A stretch of 32,484 nt of DNA from Leptolyngbya sp. Heron Island J (GTDB taxonomy: Bacteria > Cyanobacteriota > Cyanobacteriia > Phormidesmidales > Phormidesmidaceae). The stretch lies in the NCBI RefSeq assembly GCF_000482245.1, contig NZ_AWNH01000019.1, positions 1 to 32,484 of the forward strand, in the 5' to 3' direction. This document shows, piece by piece, positions 27,763 through 32,484 of this stretch. Every line of letters starts with the position of its first letter. Within the stretch, counting starts at the first letter, position 1. The position numbers and the translations under genes are program-made. Below the pieces are notes generated by a model. It ran no database searches, was not told the DNA's origin, and saw only the letters and a program-made list of their open reading frames with translations.

Positions 27763-28389
27763 TTAATCAACCCAGCCAATATCATCATCAGAGAGCATAC
27801 TATTCTGTTCGCCTCGTTGGATGGCATATTCTGGAATAGCTTTGTATCCGCTGGGGCGATTGCGTAAACTTAACGTATTGCGGTTAGTCGCTAGATCAGC
27901 CCCATGGATAACTTTGGGTGGTGTGGCTTCTGGCTCAGGAGTCTCCTCTTTTTGGGCTGTGATCTGCCGAATTGTATCCTTGGCGGTTTCAAGTTCTTCA
28001 GTAGCCTTGGTCAGTGCATCAGTTTTTTCTACTGTGGCCTTTTGTGCCGCGTCTAAATCATCCTTGAGTTCAAAGATCCGAGCTTGATGAGTTTTCAGAT
28101 CATCCTGTAGCTCAACAATCTGTTCCTGAGCCTGTTTGAGAGCCCCTTCTAAATCAGCTATCTGCTTTTCCAGGGCCACTGTGTTGCTAGCCTTTCCAGT
28201 AGGAGCTTTGGATGTAGTTGATGCTTTGCTTGTACGTTTCCTTGTCCGACCTGTCCCTGTAGCTGCTTTCTTGGGTGTGTCGGAGCTTGTCTGGGTTTCC
28301 TGAGATACGTCTTCTACTGGAGCTTCTGCAGCCTCGTTCGATTTTTTGACTTCTTCTTTGAGCAGGTCGGCAATGCGTTTTTTTGTCAT
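27763..28389 (-). CDS. Coiled-coil partner of a ParA ATPase (candidate McdB-like protein)
   Basis: A 208-residue protein with three zones. Residues 1-70 are charged, Lys/Thr/Ser-rich and probably disordered (MTKKRIADLLKEEVKK at the start, RTRKRTSKAST in the middle). Residues 72-148 form a long coiled coil. The C-terminal zone, 155-208, ends in DDDIGWVD with Trp206 three residues from the end. The start overlaps the stop of the upstream ParA gene by 4 nt (ATGA), so the two are translationally coupled. Published McdB proteins, the adaptors that link carboxysomes to the ParA-type ATPase McdA, share a disordered basic N-terminus, central coiled coil and a C-terminal tryptophan. That identity is an inference; other ParA cargo adaptors remain possible. 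Confidence 0.85.
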   Translation of the reverse strand: MTKKRIADLLKEEVKKSNEAAEAPVEDVSQETQTSSDTPKKAATGTGRTRKRTSKASTTSKAPTGKASNTVALEKQIADLEGALKQAQEQIVELQDDLKTHQARIFELKDDLDAAQKATVEKTDALTKATEELETAKDTIRQITAQKEETPEPEATPPKVIHGADLATNRNTLSLRNRPSGYKAIPEYAIQRGEQNSMLSDDDIGWVD

Positions 28390-29042
28390 AATCTTTTCCA
28401 GTCCCTGAGAACTTCAGCAGCAACTCGATAGTAGTCGGCCTGTGCTTCCTGAGCATTTGGCCCTTTCCATTGACTGATAGCGCAACCTTCCATAGCAGCT
28501 CGTTCGTGGGCTTTATAAGTCCGTATGTATGTTTGAAAAGCCGAAATATCTAGCTCCTCCAGCATGATTTGAGCTTCTTGCGCTTCCTTTAAACTACGGG
28601 AATCAACCTTTGTCAGCAATACCCGGTGAAAAACCCCAGAGGGTTGAACAATCGTTTTAACAGTTGTGATCAATGCGGTCACGTCCATTGGCGCTGGTGG
28701 TGTAGGCAATAGTAGATAATCTGCCAATTGGATTACAGCACCTAAGGAATTAGAGTGTAGCGCTGGTGGCGTATCGATCACAATTAGTTCGTAGTCAGCA
28801 AGGGTCTTCAGCTGCTCCAGCATTGCGATATCGGTTTCGTGAGAAAAATCAAATGCCTGATGTACCCGCTCCAACCACCAAGTTGCAGACCGCTGGAGAT
28901 CGCTATCTATCAATAAGACGCGCCGATCTTCTGCAAAAATTGCAGCCAAATTAACGGCAGTGGTTGTTTTGCCTACGCCCCCTTTTCCATTCAGAATCAC
29001 AAGGACTTTAGGAGCTATCTGCTTCCCTTTTACCTTAGCCAC
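28386..29042 (-). CDS. ParA/MinD family ATPase (candidate McdA-like)
   Basis: A 218-residue ParA-type P-loop ATPase. The deviant Walker A box is NGKGGVGKTT with both Lys20 and Lys25. Switch I/A' is LLIDSDLQRSATWW, and Walker B is ELIVIDTPPAL. The segment near 120-150 (PPAPMDVTALITT) and the basic C-terminal end fit ParA proteins that bind DNA non-specifically when ATP-bound. There is no helix-turn-helix extension, so it is a small type-Ib-like ParA. Its stop overlaps the start of a coiled-coil protein, as with McdA/McdB pairs; Type 2 McdA keeps the signature Lys seen here. Plasmid partition is less likely since the neighbours are chromosomal housekeeping genes and no parS-like repeats are evident. 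Confidence 0.94.
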   Translation of the reverse strand: MAKVKGKQIAPKVLVILNGKGGVGKTTTAVNLAAIFAEDRRVLLIDSDLQRSATWWLERVHQAFDFSHETDIAMLEQLKTLADYELIVIDTPPALHSNSLGAVIQLADYLLLPTPPAPMDVTALITTVKTIVQPSGVFHRVLLTKVDSRSLKEAQEAQIMLEELDISAFQTYIRTYKAHERAAMEGCAISQWKGPNAQEAQADYYRVAAEVLRDWKRL

Positions 29043-29109
29043 GACTCATTACAGTAATAGGACCCTAGTGTTAGGTGTTGATCGTCAAGATAGATGAGTT
29101 TGGCTGCAT

Positions 29110-29739
29110 CTAAACCTCAACCTCTCGCCCATTGTAAAGACTCATGGCTCGTTCGATACCTTTACGTAAGCTAAACTCTATGGCCTCGTCTGCAAGATTG
29201 ACAGCGGCATCCATCACCTTGCGCTCATCTGGGGCAAATTTACCAAGAACATGCCCTACAACGACCTGATTGGCCTGGCTTTCTAAGTTATTAGCCCGAC
29301 TGATTCCCAAGCGTAGTCTAGGAAAGGTTTGGGTGCCCAGGTGAGAAATAATTGATTTCATTCCATTATGCCCACCGGCTGAACCTGACAGGCGCAGACG
29401 CAGTTTGCCTATAGGTAGGTCCATGTCGTCATAAATGATCAGCACATCACTTGGTGATAACTTGTACCAATCAACGACAGCTCGCACCGCCTGACCAGAT
29501 CGATTCATATATGTGTTGGGCTTGAGCAAAATAAGACGATCACCCGCCGCAGTACGAGTTTCGCCGACACTCCCGTGGAACCGCTTATGATTGGTTAGTT
29601 GTATTGCCCAACTCTTGGCCAGGCTATCTATGACTTCAAAGCCAATATTGTGCCGTGTACGCGCATACTTTTGGCCAGGATTACCCAGTCCAACTAGCAA
29701 TTTTGGCGCTGGTAGAGAATCAGTATTTGTAGTCGCCAT
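29110..29739 (-). CDS. pth: Peptidyl-tRNA hydrolase
   Basis: Pth frees tRNA from peptidyl-tRNA that drops off the ribosome. The 209 residues begin with a short extension, then LLVGLGNPGQKYARTRHNIGF, with catalytic His30 in the RHNIGF motif. LKPNTYMNRSGQAV, IIYDDMDLPIGKLR and GSAGGHNGMKSI carry the other conserved Asn, Asp and His residues. FPRLRLGI follows, as in the family. It lies 67 nt upstream of the ParA gene and 168 nt downstream of tatA on the same strand, in a loose cluster. Confidence 0.97.
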   Translation of the reverse strand: MATTNTDSLPAPKLLVGLGNPGQKYARTRHNIGFEVIDSLAKSWAIQLTNHKRFHGSVGETRTAAGDRLILLKPNTYMNRSGQAVRAVVDWYKLSPSDVLIIYDDMDLPIGKLRLRLSGSAGGHNGMKSIISHLGTQTFPRLRLGISRANNLESQANQVVVGHVLGKFAPDERKVMDAAVNLADEAIEFSLRKGIERAMSLYNGREVEV

Positions 29740-29907
29740 CCTAGTGCCTGAAGCTTTTATAACTTATGTCTTGGCAGCATTTTGTCAGAGCACTGATACC
29801 CAAGCTAAAAAGTTAAGCAATAAGCCCTGTACAACTTTGCAGAATAGCCACTGGCCTCTAGCAAAATATAATCTGAAGACCGAGATGATTAAGCAAGGTA
29901 ACTGCGT

Positions 29908-30222
29908 CTAGGCAGTCTTATCAGTAGCGATGTTGGAGTCATTCTCGGTTACCTGACTTTCATCAGCTGTTTCGGGCTCTGGCTGAAGTGCTTTTGGTTC
30001 AGCTTTTTCCAAAGTTGCTTTCATTGGCTCAGCAACAGTTTTCTCGATGCGAGCAGCTTCTTTCTTAAATTCGTCTTCAAACTCTTTAGAAGCGTCCTGA
30101 AATCCTTTGATAGCCTTACCCAGGCTACGACCTATTTCAGGTAGCTTTTTGGGGCCAAATACCAACAAGGCAACCATCATAATTAGAGCCATCTCTGGCA
30201 GACCAATGCCAAAAATATTCAT
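29908..30222 (-). CDS. tatA: Twin-arginine translocase subunit TatA/TatE
   Basis: TatA multimers form the passage of the twin-arginine system for folded proteins across cytoplasmic and thylakoid membranes. The 104-residue protein has an N-terminal membrane helix (LPEMALIMMVALLVF), the hinge FGPKKLPEIG and an amphipathic helix (RSLGKAIKGFQDA). A charged, disordered Glu/Ala/Pro-rich tail completes it. The absence of TatB-specific features fits the single TatA type found in cyanobacteria. The gene lies between psbH and pth on the same strand, each with sizable spacing. Confidence 0.93.
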   Translation of the reverse strand: MNIFGIGLPEMALIMMVALLVFGPKKLPEIGRSLGKAIKGFQDASKEFEDEFKKEAARIEKTVAEPMKATLEKAEPKALQPEPETADESQVTENDSNIATDKTA

Positions 30223-30324
30223 TACAGGTAAACCTCCCGCCGATATTGACTGCTGTGAACGTTTGCTCCAAAAATAGCCTGACCGCTATGGCATTCGTGA
30301 CTAGTCTTTCAACACATTACTAGT

Positions 30325-30353
30325 AAAGGGGATAGGCTAGCGAACCTATCCCC
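30325..30353 (-). terminator. Terminator of psbH
   Basis: Minus-strand GGGGATAGG and CCTATCCCC (30353-30328) form a perfect 9-bp GC-rich stem with an 8-nt loop followed by TTTACTAG. It lies about 80 nt past the psbH stop. The T-run is short. Confidence 0.7.
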
Positions 30354-30430
30354 TCCAATAGCTTTCAAATTTCCACGGCGTTGTCTCAATGCCTCAGCAC
30401 TTCAACATTCCATGTACTCATGAAATTGGC

Positions 30431-30634
30431 CTAGAAGCTTAAGCCACGCCAATCCACGTCAACTCCCTGAATTTGAATAGAGTTATTGTAAAGCTGCAGA
30501 ATGATGAGTAAGAAAACAAGGAAAAGCGCCATAAATACTCCCATTAAAGGAGTAGTACCCCAGCCGGGGGCGACTTTACCGTATTCAGAGTTCAAAGGTT
30601 TAAGAAGATTTCCCAACCGAGTTTGCTGTGCCAT
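30431..30634 (-). CDS. psbH: Photosystem II reaction centre protein H
   Basis: PsbH is a single-pass thylakoid protein beside CP47 that supports the quinone-A to quinone-B step and bicarbonate binding. The 67 residues show the family layout: N-terminal stromal part ([22 protein letters not shown]), [20 protein letters not shown] as membrane helix, and a C-terminal [12 protein letters not shown] tail. It is divergent from psbN, with 76 nt between the starts, which matches other cyanobacteria. It has its own terminator and thus probably a monocistronic message. Confidence 0.97.
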   Translation of the reverse strand: MAQQTRLGNLLKPLNSEYGKVAPGWGTTPLMGVFMALFLVFLLIILQLYNNSIQIQGVDVDWRGLSF

Positions 30635-30710
30635 GGGCGTAAGTACCTTAAGGTCACTTTATATTCTGTAATATCATAGATTTTACATCCTCTAAGCCTT
30701 AAACGATCCT
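30635..30710. promoter_or_regulatory. Divergent psbH/psbN promoter region
   Basis: These 76 nt separate the start codons of psbH (minus) and psbN (plus), so both promoters or leaders lie here. The centre is A/T-rich; minus-strand TATGAT and AATATAAAG and plus-strand TAATATCAT are candidate -10 elements. None has a strong -35 partner. Confidence 0.5.
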
Positions 30711-30842
30711 ATGGATTCTGCAACAGTTCTTATTATTTCGGTGGGCGCTGTCGTCATCGCCTTTACCGGGTTGGCTGTATATACAGCATTTGGCCCCCCT
30801 TCCAAGCAGCTGGCTGATCCGTTTGATGATCACGAAGATTAA
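30711..30842 (+). CDS. psbN: Photosystem II assembly protein PsbN
   Basis: PsbN is a 43-residue membrane protein needed for photosystem II assembly and repair rather than a stable subunit. The sequence runs MDSATVLIISVGAVVIAF, then the rest of one membrane helix, then the conserved YTAFGPPSKQLADPFDDHED tail. The Gly-Pro-Pro-Ser and Asp-Pro-Phe motifs are diagnostic. Length is exactly normal. It was found by reading the plus strand upstream of rpsP and is too short for common ORF limits. It is divergent from psbH, as usual. Confidence 0.97.
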   Translation: MDSATVLIISVGAVVIAFTGLAVYTAFGPPSKQLADPFDDHED

Positions 30843-30913
30843 TAGCCCCGTTGATCTAGCTGCAAGGGTTTACGTCTTGATGTGACCTCACAGATAAAAG
30901 AGAGGCGCGCGGA

Positions 30914-31044
30914 TGCTGCTGCAATCTTGCGGCAGCAGTGCCGATGGTTCTAAGTGGTGATAGAATTAGATGCTTCGGGTGAGTACGGTCGTTGTTCTTT
31001 CTGTTTGGAAGCCGCTGTGCTCCAGCACTTTAGAGTGAGTGCTG
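30914..31044 (+). promoter_or_regulatory. Structured rpsP upstream region
   Basis: Between psbN and rpsP there are two stem-loops. TGCTGCTGC/GCGGCAGCA (30914-30937) has 9 bp, one wobble and a 6-nt loop. CAGCAC/GTGCTG (31023-31044) has 6 bp. Neither has a T-run. They may end psbN or structure the rpsP leader; no ORF is seen in this 255-nt gap. Confidence 0.4.
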
Positions 31045-31097
31045 TTACTCAATGTTTATGTATGTAAAACTTTCGGATAGACCGTTTCAACACAATT

Positions 31098-31346
31098 ATG
31101 ATCAAACTGCGACTGAAGCGTTACGGCAAAAAGCGTGAGGTGAGCTACCGGATTGTGGCTATGAATAGCCGAGATCGTCGTGATGGTCGCCCTTTGGAAG
31201 AGTTGGGTTTCTATAATCCTAGAACTGATGAAACTCGACTTGAGGTGCCCGCTATTGTGAAGCGCCTTAAGGAAGGTGCTCAGCCCACTAAGACTGTGCA
31301 GCGTATCCTTGAAAAAGCTAACGTGTACGAGCAGTTGAAGGCTTAG
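31098..31346 (+). CDS. rpsP: 30S ribosomal protein S16
   Basis: S16 binds 16S rRNA early in 30S assembly. The 82 residues start [20 protein letters not shown], continue with [19 protein letters not shown], and end with a helical [12 protein letters not shown] segment, all typical. Length is normal. It leads a plus-strand group with a KH-domain protein and phoH. Together these make a likely RNA and ribosome-related set. Confidence 0.98.
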   Translation: MIKLRLKRYGKKREVSYRIVAMNSRDRRDGRPLEELGFYNPRTDETRLEVPAIVKRLKEGAQPTKTVQRILEKANVYEQLKA

Positions 31347-31488
31347 CCTGAGCACGTAGTTGGTTCTCTCTGCCTTGGGTCTACAACTTTTTAGCTTGGT
31401 GAAAGAGCTTTTTTCTAGTTGATGATCTGAACTGCAGGAATGAGTTTTTTAAGTTGCAATTTGCTGTATGCGCTACTGCTGTTAGTGA

Positions 31489-31875
31489 GTGACGGATGTG
31501 CCTGACTTTGAAGCCCTAGTTAAATTTCTAGTAACTCCTTTTCTAGAGTCTCCTGATGCGTTGAGGTTGGATTTTGAGCCGTTGTCGGATGGTCAGCGTC
31601 TCTGGGTTCGGGTAGCCTTTGATGGTGAAGATAAAGGTCGTGTCTTTGGGCGCGGGGGGCGTAATATTCAAGCTATTCGTAAAGTACTGAAGGCGACAGG
31701 TTCGCTACACAACTGTTCAGTGCATTTGGATGTTTACGGTGAATCATCTCACGACTCTAATGGGGGTGCTTCGGATCGTGGTCGCCCGCGTGGTGGCCGT
31801 AACGGCGGTGGTGGACGACCACGACGTAGCGGCGGTCGTCCGCCAGGGCCTAGTAGGAATCCCAGACGTAATTAA
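31489..31875 (+). CDS. khpA: KH-domain RNA-binding protein (KhpA-like) with RGG tail
   Basis: A 128-residue protein starting at a GTG. Residues about 5-80 form a single KH domain of the KhpA (YlqC) type, with the GxxG loop in VFGRGGRNIQAIRKVL. Bacterial KhpA binds RNA broadly, often with KhpB, and is usually encoded next to rpsP, as here. The C-terminal ~45 residues are unusual: Gly/Arg/Pro-rich with RGG-like repeats (GRPRGGRNGGGGRPRRSGG), probably disordered and RNA-binding. E. coli has no equivalent, and Gram-positive KhpA is only about 75-90 residues. It lies 142 nt after rpsP and 70 nt before phoH. Confidence 0.92.
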   Translation: MTDVPDFEALVKFLVTPFLESPDALRLDFEPLSDGQRLWVRVAFDGEDKGRVFGRGGRNIQAIRKVLKATGSLHNCSVHLDVYGESSHDSNGGASDRGRPRGGRNGGGGRPRRSGGRPPGPSRNPRRN

Positions 31876-31945
31876 GGTTAAGGCAGCGCTGGCGTATTGT
31901 TAGGTCTTGGTGCTGAGTAACTGGTGTATTTGGTGCAGATGCTAG

Positions 31946-32484
31946 ATGTCTGTGGCCACAGAATTGATTGGCTGTATGGAAGGTGCCTTTACGTTTGAAT
32001 TTGATTCGGCTGAGCAGGCCATGGCCATGTCCGGATATCGGGAGGATGCGGTAAAACGGATCTCCCAGCAGACAGGGGCTAAGCTGGTCATGCGGGGTAC
32101 CACTTTGTTGATATCAGGGACGCCAAACCAGATTGAGCGTTCTAAGCGTTTGGTTTCATCACTGAAGTCTATTTGGTCCCAGGGACAGACAGTCTCTGTT
32201 GCTGATGTGGCGACGGCAGTGCATGCTCTAGATACTCATCGAGAAGATGACCTGGGGCAGTTACACGGTGATGTCATTGCCCGTACTCGTCGGGGAGAGA
32301 CAATTCGAGCAAAGACCTTTCGGCAGCGTAAGTATGTCAGTTTTTTGCGTACTAACGATCTGATTTTTTGCACTGGACCAGCAGGTACTGGAAAGACATT
32401 TTTGGCGGCTATGGTGGCTGTTCAGGCAATTCTAGAACAGCAATATGAACGATTGATTTTGACTAGACCTGCTGTCGAGGCGGG
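31946..32484 (+). CDS. phoH: PhoH family ATPase (3' truncated by the window)
   Basis: Only the first 179 codons are present. The N-terminal part (about 15-75) is the KH-like domain typical of PhoH (AVKRISQQTGAKLVMRG, then LLISGTPNQIERSKRLV). A linker follows, ending in TRRGETIRAKTFRQRKYV. The ATPase domain then begins with Walker A GPAGTGKT at about 146-153 and RLILTRPAVEAG at the edge. The role of PhoH is not settled; it is linked to RNA metabolism and phosphate stress. An ATG further in (MEGAFTFEF, residue 11) is another possible start. The order rpsP-KH protein-phoH supports a role in RNA or ribosome processing. Confidence 0.95.
   Translation, partial: MSVATELIGCMEGAFTFEFDSAEQAMAMSGYREDAVKRISQQTGAKLVMRGTTLLISGTPNQIERSKRLVSSLKSIWSQGQTVSVADVATAVHALDTHREDDLGQLHGDVIARTRRGETIRAKTFRQRKYVSFLRTNDLIFCTGPAGTGKTFLAAMVAVQAILEQQYERLILTRPAVEA

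Noticed and set aside
28386-29042. Plasmid-type ParA partition gene
   Set aside because: Neighbours are chromosomal housekeeping genes (pth, tatA, psbH), there is no ParB-like helix-turn-helix partner, and no tandem parS-like repeats are visible.

Overview
The window is a stretch of cyanobacterial chromosome. It carries four photosystem II genes (the 3' end of psbA, plus psbI, psbH and psbN), a CpcS/CpeS-type phycobilin lyase, a cyanobacterial LptD-like DUF3769 protein and several small proteins of cyanobacterial type. At least ten copies of the octamer GCGATCGC (HIP1) are scattered through it, as is typical of cyanobacteria. Moderate GC and a PEP-CTERM protein would suit a Leptolyngbya-like or related lineage, but the genus cannot be fixed from this sequence. 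No rRNA, tRNA, CRISPR array, transposase or prophage was seen.

Layout. 1-1000: psbA 3' end with a terminator, a small minus-strand gene, and a cluster of terminators. 978-8771 (minus strand): hemE, an NAD-dependent epimerase, then the translation/transcription cluster rimP-nusA-ylxR-infB. A terminator-like hairpin sits just before rimP, and infB has an unusually long leader. 8972-10157: a phycobilin lyase converging on a hypothetical gene. 10337-14621 (minus): LptD-like protein, psbI (38 aa), an EamA transporter and a small conserved protein. 14746-16230 (plus): aat and a TauE/SafE permease. 16231-16843: a 51-aa minus-strand gene and candidate operators. 16844-25295 (plus): an MGH1/GH63-like glucosidase, an uninterrupted dnaE, a class-3 lipase and a zinc metallopeptidase. 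25296-26534: a MITE-like repeat and a PEP-CTERM protein. 26531-30634 (minus): psbH, tatA, pth, a ParA ATPase with a coiled-coil partner, and glutathione-dependent formaldehyde dehydrogenase. 30711-32484 (plus): psbN, rpsP, a KH-domain protein and the start of phoH.

Most genes are housekeeping and were assigned from clear motifs. The likeliest candidate for a special system is the overlapping ParA/coiled-coil pair at 27763-29042. It has the architecture of a Type 2 McdAB carboxysome-positioning system, including a tryptophan three residues from the C-terminus of the partner. Other points of interest are the intact dnaE at the position where many cyanobacteria carry a split intein, the possible NusA-responsive attenuator before rimP-nusA, an orphan plus-strand terminator near 870-918, and the untracked 51-aa gene at 16281-16436.
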